This document shows, piece after piece, positions 34,365 through 44,892 of a DNA stretch of 64,000 nt. Each line of letters begins with the position of its first letter. Positions within the stretch are counted from its first letter, which is position 1. The DNA is from Botryosphaeria dothidea. Its lineage: Eukaryota; Ascomycota; Dothideomycetes; Botryosphaeriales; Botryosphaeriaceae. The translations under genes were made by a program, and so were the position numbers. The stretch spans positions 3,100,001-3,164,000 of the forward strand of contig WWBZ02000001.1 of assembly GCA_011503125.2 (NCBI GenBank), read 5' to 3'. The notes beneath the pieces were generated by a model. It did no database searches and had not been told where the DNA came from. It was given only the letters and a program-made list of their open reading frames with translations.

Positions 34365-35412
34365 GCGCCCGTCTCTTGACCTCCATTTCCATGCCTCTCC
34401 CGCCGAACCCTAAAAATTCCTAATTCATCGAGCGACTGTACAGAAGACGGGAGCATTGGCTGGAATGTCCGATCGATCCGAATCGGTCGTTGTGAATATC
34501 GATTGCATTGGCACAGATGCATATGGCGCGGCGTTTGTTTATTGGGTGTCTTGGGCATCATTGCGATGATAATGACGGTTGCGATACACGCTCCTTATGA
34601 CGACTGCTGGGCGAAGAAGGCTCCGGCTACGACGATCCCTACAAATAATAATTAATGATAATCGAGATGGTTGAGATCGGACAGATCATATTTGTGCTCG
34701 GTGACATTGAGCTGGCTGAGATATGACCAGGATGCAAAGGGTTTCGGCGAGTGATGCAACTAGCAGATCAGGAGTGGAAGCATTCGTCCTGACGCAGGTG
34801 TATTCCATCTCCGGTGACGAAGTCATCCGCACGAATGCTTCCACCCCCAACGAAGTAATATCCGTTGGATGAAGCTCTTGCAGGAGCGTGGCTGTGCGGA
34901 AGCGTCTGGAGCTCATTGACGACGCGCAGTGCGAGGAATGGTGGGGACATTGCCCCTCAAGGTGCGGTGGGCGGAGGGCTCGAATGCGTCAAGCAAGGGC
35001 GATGGTGGATGGTGGATGAGTTGGCGGGGGCAGTGCGATGCACGCGTGGGTGTGTCGAATCGCTCGTTGTCGTCATGGTGCACGAGCTGAGGTGGTGGGA
35101 GGAGCGATTGATTCCCAAGGCAGCCGCGCTGCTGTGCTGTGCCGCAGCTGCGAACACCCACCGCTGTCTGGTTACTTATCTCCACTCTCCCGCATAACTC
35201 CGCCAGCCCCCAACCATGTCAGCAGCGGCTGATCCCACGCAACCCGCTTTTAGAACTGCCACTCCGAACGCCTCTCAGCCTCTACCACCTCTTTAAATAA
35301 CGCTCGCGCTCCGCGACCCGCTGCCGCCATGGCCCTCCAGAGTCGCGTTGCCGCCTTCTGCGCCCTCCCACAAGCACTCAGGTAGCCAGACGGGTTTCTG
35401 CGCCTTGGTACC
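34365..35412. other. Intergenic region with hairpin copy H
   Basis: About 1.05 kb. It contains hairpin copy H (34.8 kb) and, at its right end, a weak TATA-like TTTAAATAA at 35292-35300, about 115 nt before the next ATG. No gene seen. Confidence 0.5.
34768..34852. mobile_element. MITE-like hairpin element (copy H)
   Basis: The left arm GAGTGGAAGCATTCGTCCTG pairs with the right arm CCGCACGAATGCTTCCACCC. The 14-base core TGGAAGCATTCGTC is matched on the right by ACGAATGCTTCCA with no mismatch over 13 bases. Total is about 85 bp. Confidence 0.82.
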
Positions 35413-36953
35413 ATGGCGCTCTCCAGAGTCAATACTGCCAACTCCTTCCACATGGACCTCCATGTCGATCTTCCTCCAAAGCCCGATTCCGTACAAGGGA
35501 AGCAGGATGGTGCTAAACTCGCTTTCAACAAAATCGTCGAAACCCGATACCGTGATGGCTCAAGCGGCTACTCCGAGATCGGTGTCCTCCTGGTTTCCTG
35601 GGACGAGGACGACATGAATGTGGCCGATGAAGTCGACATGCTTCAAGACGTCTTCAGTAAACGCTTCGGCTTCAAAGCCGAGAGCTTCAAGATCCCATCC
35701 GAAAATTCATCCGCTGCTCTCTATGCAAAGATGCAGCAATGGGCCAATGACTTCGAGGGCGCACACAGATTGAGCATCATCTACTACGCCGGTCATGGCA
35801 GCCACGTTGATGGTGACAAGTCAGACTTGGGTATTCACGGGTAAGACCAGGCCTCCATTTCTGAGCCCCCGGCACTAACCTCTCCAGAACAAGACAAGGA
35901 TCCAGAGCCGACACATTCTTCAGGTCGTCCTTTGATCCCCTCTGCATGACCGATACCGATACACTCCTGATTGTCGACTGCTGTTTTGCTGCCCTTGCCT
36001 TCTCTCAAGAAAAAATCGGGAGGAGGAAGTTCGAGCTCCTGTGCTCTGTGGCCCCCGGAGAGCTTGCGTACGGGCCCGACCACGCAAGTTCCTTCACCAA
36101 AGTCCTCTGTAACGCCCTGGAAAACCTGCTCGAGACAAACAAGCAGCGTGGTTTCTCAACCTCGCAGCTCTACAGGGAGCTATACCACAAATCCACAATG
36201 AAGAAAAAGCCATTCCTGTTCGATCAGTCCTCAAAAAATTTCGGCTGGATCTCCATTCGACCAATGTCCCTGCAGGCTTCCGAAAACACAGCAGATAATG
36301 TCGCCATCGAACTACGTTTAGAAATGTCCAAGCTGCCAAGTGTACCAGAGATGCAGGATTTGGCCGCTTGCATGCAATACCTTCCGCTTGTGAGAAGTCT
36401 GGAATTTCAACACTTGCACGCACCGGAGCAGAGGCTGGACGATTTCTTCAAAGACTTGCTCAAGCGCCAAAGGATTCGGCCCTTCATCAGGATCCTGCGT
36501 CAAAAGGTTGCAATGAAACGGAACATGAAATTTGGCGTCCCAGAGTCAAATGAAAGCAAAAGGGTAGCCCGAGGAGATGTTCCAGACAGATACGACTGGG
36601 CGGCCGAATCAGTCCTGTACGCACCAAACCAACTACCAAGGCGCGCTAGCTTCCCGGTCAAAAGGCTCTCCAGGCAATCCACTGTCGTAGGGAGTGATGA
36701 TAGTCGGGACAACTGCGTCGATAGCAAAGTAACCACGCATACCATCGGGAATCTCCTGTCCTTCCGGCTATCTTTGACAGGAATTAACCCTATCTTCTCG
36801 AACGCAAGGAAGCGCTATGCCGAATTTTCGCCGGTTAAGAGACTTCTCTACTGGTTTGGCATCGTCACAATTTTCTTATTAGAGGCTTTCTTGCGTTGGT
36901 TGAATAGCCTTTGTGAATGGGCTCGGCCAGCCGTTAGGGTGACGAGTGACTAG
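35413..36953 (+). CDS. Caspase-like (C14 fold) protein with C-terminal membrane anchor
   Basis: A caspase-fold cysteine protease candidate of 497 aa. Two exons (35413-35840 and 35888-36953) are joined by a 47-nt intron that lies between the two catalytic motifs. The beta strand IGVLLVSWDEDD (about 56-67) leads into the fold. The His motif is SIIYYAGHGSH (H128) and the Cys motif is LLIVDCCFAALAF, with C175 the likely nucleophile, as in metacaspase YSGHG and DCCHSG. Between them lies the substrate-facing loop TRQGSRADTFFRSSFDPLCM. Residues about 250-460 have no domain I recognise and are basic in part. A single hydrophobic helix (LLYWFGIVTIFLLEAFLRWL, about 462-481) near the C-terminus suggests a tail anchor. 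No zinc-finger or prion-like N-terminal extension of classical fungal metacaspases is present. Cell-death or cleavage roles are inference. Confidence 0.85.
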
Positions 36954-37648
36954 TCTCCTTGCGTCCGGGAGCTTACTTGTATTGCGATTTGGATACCCCC
37001 CCTTTCATTTATACACTTTCTGTCTAATCTGGCACTTGATCTACTACGTTGCAAGACGTTTGGCACAATCCAACCTATTCTGAAGATGCTGAAGGCGAGG
37101 ATTCAGAACATGCCTGTCCGTTCGTATCGATGCACTTGTGTCCATTGCCATGCTGCTCATAAGCGAATGGTCTTTCCTCTCTGCGCTTTTTGCTGTACGT
37201 TTGCTGACCGAGAGGCAGACGTATGCTTGAAAATGAGCTGATTTGTGGTTGAGCCTCACTCATCCACCAATGCAAAGAGTGCTGACATGCAGAACCAATC
37301 CGGCTGCGTCCACGCCACCTCCTACAAACAATCGGTAGATTGCAAGCGAGGCTGATCCGGTGGCAGACAAACAAATATGTGCGCTTCGTGACAAGGCTGA
37401 AATGTGTTGGCTCTATTGGCTTGTGTCCCGGGCTCTTGGGGGCGAGATTCTCGCCTAACATGCAAACTGCAGCCTTCGGTGGGCGCACTTGGGGGCTGAA
37501 ATCGGGCTATCACTGGCGCCTGCTTCTGCCTTTCAGCCTCGTTTGCACCGGTCAGCTATAAGATAAGGCTCCAGCGCATTATCCGGGCAACCTTCTCAAC
37601 TGCAAGCAACGCATTTGTTAGCAACCCACATTCCGACGCTGCATATCG
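36954..37648. other. Intergenic region
   Basis: About 700 bp without a supported gene. A weak resemblance to a hairpin arm near 37.11-37.15 kb is too degraded to call. Confidence 0.45.
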
Positions 37649-38089
37649 ATGACTATGGTGAATGCTTCCACTGTCAAAGATTCGCGTTTCTGTTCGTGGC
37701 TGACACAAGGCAAACCCATAGGCGCCACACAACGAAGCCGTTGAGGAGAAGCAGGAGCCCGAGGCGGTCGGCATTCCCGAAACCAATACCGAGAAGCCAG
37801 CTGAGGAAGAGGAAGAGGGCAACTTTCGGTCCTTCGTGACGGGGGGTCTCCCAATGCCAGTAAGTCGCAGCAAGAAGCTTCTTCGCCACAGTGGCTGAAC
37901 CGAGGCCAGCTCTCTTGCGGATTCCGAAGGAAGGACAAGGTATTCTATGTTCCCGACCCCCGAAAACAGAGAGTGAAAACGGGGCCATACGAGGTCTTGG
38001 GTGCCAGAGAGGGCCCTCCCGGTCAGCCTCCTCTGTACACCCTGAAGGGGTTGAACATGGAGGTGTCAGAGAAATACCTCGCCTACTGA
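37649..38089 (+). CDS. Small protein with a C-terminal SH3-like-looking segment, unknown
   Basis: A gene inferred by splicing: exons 37649-37657, 37722-37859 and 37910-38089, with introns of 64 and 50 nt, giving 108 aa. Exon 1 encodes only MTM. The middle exon is acidic (EEKQEPEAVGIPETNTEKPA, then EEEEEG). The last exon reads RRKDKVFYVPDPRKQRVKTG, PYEVLGAREG and LYTLKGLNMEVSEKYLAY, then TGA. The pattern V(F/Y)YVPDPR....GPYEV......YTLKG resembles small beta-barrel (SH3/Tudor-like) segments in fungal proteins, but I do not recognise a family. The splice sites are good (GTAAGT donor, CTGAAC branch) and all phases agree. It has no single long open frame, so automated callers could miss it. It sits between the caspase-like and DUF6594 genes on the same strand. 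Confidence 0.55.
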
Positions 38090-38518
38090 AGACAACTGGT
38101 TCGGTAGCAGTAACTGAGAGATTACGGCGCTCCCCTCACTCGTGTGGCTTCATTTTCCGTTTTGACTCGAGCTCAGCCAGTGTGTGAAACGTGCTCACGC
38201 CCAAGCAGGCGACGATTGGTTGCAGGTTGCAGGTGTGGTAAGACGCCGATCCGGAAGGCTGCATGGCGAGAGCGTGCCGCAGGGCAGACCAGAGGCTGTG
38301 CTGGCAGGCATCATGCTCCGCCTCAGCTTGTGGGACCCAGCGGCAACGTGCAGCTCGGCTGGCCTGCTGTGGGCTTTCGGCCCCGCCCGCTTGTCTTTAA
38401 ACCCAGAGGCCGCACCCGCTCTTACACACTGCACGCGCGCCAGCTTTCCTTCCGCGTCCTTCTATTGCCGTCCATACTTGTTTAATTCCGCTACTGCACT
38501 TGTCCGCACCGTGCTGTC
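38090..38518. other. Intergenic promoter region
   Basis: About 430 bp upstream of the DUF6594 gene. The last 100 bp are pyrimidine-rich. No gene or repeat seen. Confidence 0.45.
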
Positions 38519-39969
38519 ATGTCGGCGACTCCTCCACACACCCAGCCACACACCCAGCCACACTCTCAGCCCCCACTCTCGGAACCAACTTCTCCCACAT
38601 CGACAACGAGTGAGATTCAAACCGTGTCATATGACCCAGATAAGCCGGATGACAAGGACAACCCCTTGGATGTACAACCGTATGAAGATGCGAAGAACAA
38701 CGTAATGTACAATGACGAGAAACGGGATGTCGAGAGTAGGTGGACTTCGATCACGTACTTCGCTCCTTGCACTTTTGAATAACAATCCTTACTTCAGGCC
38801 TGAAAAGACGAGGTACAGACTCATCCATATTCGGTCGAGTGGCCCGCGCATTCACGGGATTGAGCAGCAGGAGCGAGCCCGAGCCAATCGAATATAAGCC
38901 CGAGGACATTGACTATCATCCCGAAGGCTACCCCAAGCTGGGAGCCTTCCTAAGTAGCGATGAAAACTTCCTAATGTGCCGCCGGTACGGCCTTTTGCAC
39001 ACACGCGTCATGCTTTACCGTCAGGATGAGCTGCGCGAGCTTGAAAACGAGCTGCTCAGCCTGGACCTCGAAGACGCGGATTCTGATGATCCGGATATCC
39101 TGAAGTCCCGGGTTCGTGACGACCGGCGGGATGGCCAGGAGCGAAAAGACTTGATAAACAAGATCGACCGGAAGCTAAAGGAATACGGTCAGCAGAAAGA
39201 TCTTGCACTTGAGGAGATCTCCGATCGCTGACTGCAATCCATGAGTAGATGACTGTGTGGTTCGCGCACGAAACATGGCCCAGCTGCCTGCGGTTACTGA
39301 TCGCAACTACCAAAGCGTTCGCAACTACGTGAGCAACAAGGCACCATTGTGCTTCCACGAACAAAAAACGTTTCTTGAGCGGCGAAAGGATTTCGTCCAG
39401 ATCATTGAGCCCAAGGAGGGCAGTTGGTTTGATGCCGCGATCGAGGACATGCTGATGCACATGCCTAAACCATTCGCCCGTGTCTTCTTCTCCGACCCAG
39501 ATCAACGCCGCAGCACCAACGATCATCATGTCTACCTCTATTCCAAGAGCCGCATCGACTACTTTGCCCGTATCCTCATCGCCCTGCTTGCAGTTGCCCT
39601 GCTCATGGCACCTGTGGTTGTTCTTTTTCTACACGAGCAGAGCGGTGGCATTAAGATCACGGTCATCCTCTTGTTCACGCTCTTTTTTGCAGCAGCTCTA
39701 TCCACATTCACGAGGGCAAAAAGACACGAAGTCTTTGCTGCAACGGCTGCGTAAGTGCGACCTTTTCTTTTCCGTCAAACATTCAAATGCTTGTTCTGTA
39801 AATATCAAGGGTTTATTTCCTTGCCCTTTTCTTTAATTCACATATCTGCCTTTCGTTCAAAAAGCATGCTGGTAGATGGGAAAGACTTCTTTGGCCTCAC
39901 GGCTGAATATACCACTTGATTTTTCGTTTCAGTTATCACTCCTTCGAATATCTTTCCACGGGCACGTGA
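38519..39969 (+). CDS. DUF6594-family membrane protein
   Basis: Fungal membrane protein with the DUF6594 domain, function unknown. Exons 38519-38735, 38798-39187 and 39249-39750 are firm; a last short exon (39933-39969) is the best of two choices, giving about 381 aa. The N-terminus has a TQPHTQPHSQP repeat and an acidic linker. The domain begins at GYPKLGAFLSSDENFLMCRR, continues with LLHTRVMLYRQDELRELENE (a helical segment) and a coiled-coil-like region, and ends in two hydrophobic helices (IDYFARILIALLAVALLMAP and ITVILLFTLFFAAALSTF) followed by the basic TRAKRHEVFAATAA. This two-helix end is typical of the family. An alternative last acceptor near 39863 gives a different 17-residue tail. 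It is on the same strand as the caspase-like gene and 1.6 kb downstream of it. Confidence 0.85.
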
Positions 39970-40885
39970 TTCGTAGCACGAATAATGCTCTCTTTAAAAT
40001 GCTCATGCATTCTGCCCTTCGCGCACCAAGTGCGTAATGAACCCTTTGCTGAGACCCCGATAGCTACACAGCGGTTTTAGTTGTCTTTCTGGGAAACTTC
40101 AATTGACGGAGAACTCTCCATCGAACATCCTTCGCCGTTCCGAACATACCGACACCCGGATATGCCTTGACTACTTACCCTCTCTCCAGACCATGTCTAC
40201 TAGACTGGACGGTCGGAACAAAAAAAAAGCTCCTGGCGGGCGCTCACGCGCATAAAGATACGAGAAATGACTCCACGGCCACTCAAAAATCACAAATGAT
40301 TACGGCCTCATGCTTGTAACGGCGGTTACCATGATTTTCAAGAGTGAGGCATGGCTTTGGCCCTCCCTATTTGGACATGTATAGATACGGTTATGATATC
40401 ACGATAATGTATGTAAATGAATGAAAACGGAGAGGAAGACGTGCGGAGTGACTTGAACAGCCACCGTCACGATTTGTGGGCAGAAGGAACATCTCTTGAC
40501 AAGCAGATTTATATATACAATTCAACCCGTCATCTGGACGAGTTTGTACGCTAGGGCAGAGTGCATTGTAACAGTAAGCATTGGGAGTAAAAGCATTCAT
40601 CCAGACGCAGATGTAATCATCTCTTCTGAACAGTTTCATCGGGACGAATGTTCCCACTCCCCACGGTGGGTAAAAGCAATGTTTGCACCTCTATCCTTCT
40701 TCCAAAAGAATGTCATTGTATGAGCGGAAGTGAATATCAGGGTATCTCTGCCATCGCAAAGACCAAAACTCTCTCAAACTCCGCCAGGCATACTAACCGA
40801 AAAAAAGGCAATAAAGCCACAAATCCTTGTCTTTCCTCTCCCTCCAAAACGCCGTAAATCCAAGGCACAGTTCACCACGTGCCTG
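39970..40885. other. Convergent intergenic region with hairpin copy I
   Basis: About 915 bp between the 3' ends of the DUF6594 and AVO1 genes. It contains hairpin copy I and an A8-9 tract near 40.22 kb. No gene seen. Confidence 0.5.
40579..40665. mobile_element. MITE-like hairpin element (copy I)
   Basis: The left arm TGGGAGTAAAAGCATTCATC, then CAGACGCAG, pairs with the right arm ATCGGGACGAATGTTCCCAC, then TCCCCACGG. Total is 87 bp. Most arm mismatches are A/G or C/T transitions. The right terminus (CCCACTCCCCACGG) is nearly identical to that of copy F. Confidence 0.8.
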
Positions 40886-43481
40886 CTATACATAGCCCTC
40901 TTGGAACCTCTCCATCCCTTTCCTTATCTCCCGTACAATCTCCGCAGCCTCCTCTCTACTCTGCGACTCGAAATCGTACCTCTTCGACTCCCTCTCCCTG
41001 AACACGACGACCCGGAAGGTCTTCGGATGCTTGCTGCTCACCTTACTACCGACGACGGACGTGAAATGTACAGTCGTGGTTTTGCCGGTGCCGGTGGCCT
41101 TGTTGGCCGCGTTGGCGATGGTCGTTTCAGCCGGCATGATGTGCATGTACTCGCCGTCGAGCGCCAGCACGCGCGTGGACGAAGATGTAAAAGACATGGG
41201 CTGCTTGCGGGTGACAATGTAACGCTTGTAGCTCGTGTTGGTCGCTGTGAGCGAAAGAAGGGCATCCTGCTTCTGCGCAAGCGGATGCATGAGGCCGCTG
41301 GGGCCGGGGCCGCCCTTCTGCTTCTTCTTGGGAGTGCCGCCGGTGCTGATGAGGAGGGGTGCATTTGGAGACGAGGAACCGGGTGACCCAGAGAGGCCGA
41401 AGGCTCCGTCGCCGACGAAGCGACGGCGCGCGAGGTCGAGCTCCGTACGCTGGCCTAGGGCTTCGACTGTACGGTCTGACGGCGCGATGGTGGAGGTGCC
41501 GCTCACTTTGAGGACGTAAAGTGCTTTGTCGACATTCAGATCGCGGCAAGCTCGGTCGAAGACCTCCGCGAGGTAGGTATCAGTGGTGACTTCAAAGGTG
41601 GAAACACGGGAGGTAAAGTCGTCCGAAATGAAGTGGATGCGGAGAGTTTTAGGAGCACCAGTACGAGGAGTGAAGTTCTGGGAGTTGACAGCTGGAGCAT
41701 CGAGAAGACTTGTGCTATCTTTACGTATTGCTGAGAAATTTGGGCCGGTGATTGGATTCTGCTGAGGACCGAGAAGCGGTGCCGGTGTTCGGTTTGGAAT
41801 AGCGGCTGGAACAGCGGCTGGAACCGCCTCCGTTGCAGGTGTTAGCGTGGGCACTTTCGCGGACTCGTTTGCCCCTTGTGCTTCGGCAGCTTCACGACTG
41901 TATTCAGGTGTTGACTTCTCGTTCTCGGCAAATTCGGATGGAGACGCCTCGACGATCGCAAACTCGTCCCATGGTTTATCCCTTGCCCGTCCACGGACTG
42001 GCCGGTTATTGGTCGACGTGAAATCTTGAATCGGCCGCGTCCGAGCAAAAGGCGGAAATTCATAATCGACCTCTTCATCCTCGATCATTCTCAAGACCCA
42101 TTTGTTGACATTTTTCTTCTCCACGGGGAGGGGGGGTTCCAGGCCGTTTTCCTGGTACTTGAAGAGGGCATAACCAATAGCTTCGGCAACTATCACCTTG
42201 GCGCCTTCGTTTACAGTCTTGCGCAGCAATAGCTCGAAAGGCTTGGTTGGTTTGCTCGAGAACGGAGCATAGATCTTGATGTACAGAGGGCTTTGTTCGC
42301 CCTCCCCCGACAAGATTCCAAACCTCTGTAGCGGATCTGCGGGTTTGCTGGATTTGGCTTTGAGTGCTTGCGTGAGGGCACTGACCGGTTGCACCATGCT
42401 GATTGGTCTTGCTGGCGGCAATGTTGGGAGTATTGTCTGCGCCTGTTGTTGCTTGGTCCTCTTGTTTGGCGAGGAGTTATGAGGAGTGATTGCAGGGGGT
42501 ATGTTCTGCATTTGTTTCGGCGGTGGTGTAGAACTCAATGGATCAGCTTCCACTCCAAGAAGAGAGTTCGAATCGGCCGTGCCTGCGAAGTCCGAATCGA
42601 GATCGCTATCCTCGGATTCATCTTCGTCGTCCTCTTGGATCTTCTCCGATAACAAGTTGGTGGCATGAGCGGCTCTGCGGGCATTGATCTGCTTCCTCTT
42701 GAAAACAGATGGATCGAGTTCATTCTCCGAGGACATCTCGCTGCTGGTTACAGTATCCCTCCGTGGTCGCTCCTGCGCAGTGTCAAGAGCACTTAGGGAG
42801 CCCCTCCGCACGCCGCTGGTTTCTGGGGGCCGCGAGGGAGATGTGACCATTATGAGGTCCGGAGCGTCGGCCAACCTGGTTTTCTGAATGGGCGATGAGC
42901 CTGCGCGCGAGCGTACGGGCATCTTTGTGAATTTGATCTGTTGTGCAGCCCTTTGGCCGTCCCCATCTTCATCGCTGTCATCGCTCAAGTCACTGCTGTC
43001 CTCCTCTTCCAGCTGTTCCTTCCTGCGCCTCCGTCTCGTTATCGGCATGGGCCCTACAGTCTCACTGCTCTCTCCCCTGCCCGTAACCATACCACCCTCC
43101 TCGTCGTCATCGCCAAAGCCGGGGGCGGTCAGACCAGCTGAGCGGGGCGCTTGGAAGTACTCGGAAGCAATGGCAGTCGGGATGGGCGGGGAGTAAGTGC
43201 GCTTGATGTCGGAGGTGTTTGGGGCCCAACCGGAGGCGCGGAAGGCGGGATTGTTCAAAACAGAGGTGTTGACACTAATGAGGCGCTCACCGACGCCGTC
43301 CTTGATGTTGGACAGGTACGCGGTGCGCAGTTGGTAGAGAACGAAGCTAGAGAAGGGAGTCAGCAATTATCGCAAAAGAGAGACAGCAGCATGCTGCATG
43401 CTGCATGAGCGTGTCGCGGTGCGGCTGAGGTAGCGGAGCGGGCGATGCGGGGACGTACTCTTCATTCTGGAGTAGCGACAT
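40886..43481 (-). CDS. AVO1: TORC2 subunit Avo1/Sin1
   Basis: Core scaffold of TOR complex 2, which recruits AGC kinases (Ypk/Gad8) at the plasma membrane. Two exons (43459-43481 and 40886-43346) with a 112-nt intron give 827 aa. The eight-residue first exon supplies MSLLQNED, joined to FVLYQLRTAYLSNIKDGVGE, the conserved Sin1 N-terminus. A long acidic, Ser-rich linker follows. The CRIM domain is at about 346-455 (RFGILSGEGEQSPLYIKIYA ... WVLRMIEDEEVDYEFPPFAR). A Ras-binding-like region lies near 575-640 (IHFISDDFTSRVSTFEV). The C-terminal PH domain is at about 708-820 (SYKRYIVTRKQPM ... FRVVVFRERESKRYDFESQS). Domain order is complete. It is divergent from the PRCC-domain gene with only 262 bp between start codons. 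Confidence 0.95.
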
Positions 43482-43743
43482 GGTGCTATAAAGAGAGCGT
43501 GCAGGCGAGGATTGAGGGCATGTCTTTGGCGGCGCGAGAATAGGCCTAGGAGTGAGAGAGGGCTTGAGGCGGAGCGGAGCGGAGTGGTGGAGGAGTTGGG
43601 CGCGGTGCGGAGGGGTGAGATGCGCGACGCGGGCGGCCGCCGTGCGTCAGCCGGGGAAGCTTGGGTTGCTTGCGCTCTTCCTGCACGCCCAACCCTCGTC
43701 AAACCCACCCGCCCACCACCTCCCCTCTTCGCACCCGCCCGCC
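43482..43743. promoter_or_regulatory. Short bidirectional promoter, AVO1 / PRCC-domain gene
   Basis: The 262 bp between two divergent ATGs must serve both genes. The PRCC side is very C-rich and T-poor on the coding strand just before the ATG. No TATA box is visible in either direction, as expected for housekeeping genes. Confidence 0.6.
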
Positions 43744-44892
43744 ATGGGTCTCGTCGACTACTCCGATTCCGAGGGCTCTGACTCCGAGACCCCGCCCGCG
43801 CCCAAGCCCGCCGCAACGTCTTCCCAGCCCTCGAAGCCCGCTTTCCAAAAAGTTGTCGACCGCTCGAACCCCCACAAGATCCGCGTTAATCTACCCTCGA
43901 CCGCTGCTTCTGGTGCTACCAATGGTCCTCCGGCTTCTGACGAACCCCCGGCAAAGAAAGCCCGTACCGGAGGCGGAGCTTTCAGCGGTTTCAATTCTTT
44001 CTTGCCCGCGCCCAAGAGGTCAGCCGAAGCTGCTGGAGGAGCTACAAAGCGCGGTGCCGGTCCTGGCCTGGGCAAGGGTGTTTCGCTGAAGACCGGTGCT
44101 GCTCCTGGATTTAGTCGCGAGCCTGTGGAAGAGGCCGATGCCAAACAGGACGGTGGCGAGGATGAAGACAGCTATGGGCCCGAAGCTCCTGCCGACGAAC
44201 CCAAGCCGCCGGAAGAGGTCAAGCTGGTGGGGAAGCCTATGATGTTCAAGCCGCTGTCGGTAGCGAACAAGGCCAAGAAGAAGAAAAAGGTTGCTTCAGC
44301 ATTACCCACTGCCCCCAAGCCATCCAAGCCGTCAAGTACGGAAGGAACGGCTGCCGTTGTGGAGGCGCAGACTGCTCTAGCACCAAAGCCCAAAGTGTCG
44401 TTGTTTTCTATATCTCAAGAAGAGTCAAGCCCAGTACCAAGTGCTTCCGGGGGAGACTATCAGCATATGATCTACACCTCACAGCAAACCTCTACCACAG
44501 CATATGGTGATGTCACAGCGCAACAGCAAGCTTTCAGTACCGGGCCGAGCCAGCCATCTGGCCTACAATCTTTGGATACGGTTGCCTCGGACCTGAACCT
44601 TACTGAAGCGCAGAAACGCCAACTGTTTGGTCGCCAGCGTGGAAAGGGTGCCCAGGATCTGTCCGCCATCAACGTCGTCAACTTCAACACTGACCAGGAG
44701 TACGCTCATAATGAAGAGCTGAGAGCCTCCGGTGAGATCGTCCAGCATAACCGGGTGAAAGCCATCGCCCCTGGCAAGCACTCTCTGCAACAGTTGGTCA
44801 ACAATGCAGCCATGCAGAAAGATGCGTTGGAGGAGCATTTTGCCACAGGAAAGAGGAACAAAAAGGAGGCTGGCAGTAAATATGGATGGTAA
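43744..44892 (+). CDS. PRCC-domain nuclear protein
   Basis: A single-exon protein of 382 aa with a C-terminal PRCC domain. The human counterpart PRCC is a nuclear protein linked to pre-mRNA splicing and MAD2B; a fungal role in splicing is likely but not shown. The N-terminus MGLVDYSDSEGSDSETP is the conserved PRCC start. The middle is Pro/Ala/Lys-rich and disordered, with basic patches. The C-terminal 100 residues form the conserved block: LNLTEAQKRQLFGRQRGK, then FNTDQEYAHNEELRASGEIV, then GKHSLQQLVNNAAMQKDALE, ending KKEAGSKYGW. The start ATG at 43744 is supported by the conserved N-terminus. Confidence 0.92.
   Translation: MGLVDYSDSEGSDSETPPAPKPAATSSQPSKPAFQKVVDRSNPHKIRVNLPSTAASGATNGPPASDEPPAKKARTGGGAFSGFNSFLPAPKRSAEAAGGATKRGAGPGLGKGVSLKTGAAPGFSREPVEEADAKQDGGEDEDSYGPEAPADEPKPPEEVKLVGKPMMFKPLSVANKAKKKKKVASALPTAPKPSKPSSTEGTAAVVEAQTALAPKPKVSLFSISQEESSPVPSASGGDYQHMIYTSQQTSTTAYGDVTAQQQAFSTGPSQPSGLQSLDTVASDLNLTEAQKRQLFGRQRGKGAQDLSAINVVNFNTDQEYAHNEELRASGEIVQHNRVKAIAPGKHSLQQLVNNAAMQKDALEEHFATGKRNKKEAGSKYGW

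Noticed and set aside
37111..37150. Possible further hairpin-element arm (CCTGTCCGTTCGTATCGATG)
   Set aside because: Only scattered matches to the core and no partner arm within 100 bp.
37655..37675. GAATGCTTCCACTGTC as a lone right arm of the hairpin family
   Set aside because: A single 12-14 base match without a partner; it also falls in the intron of the small 108-aa gene model, so chance is sufficient.
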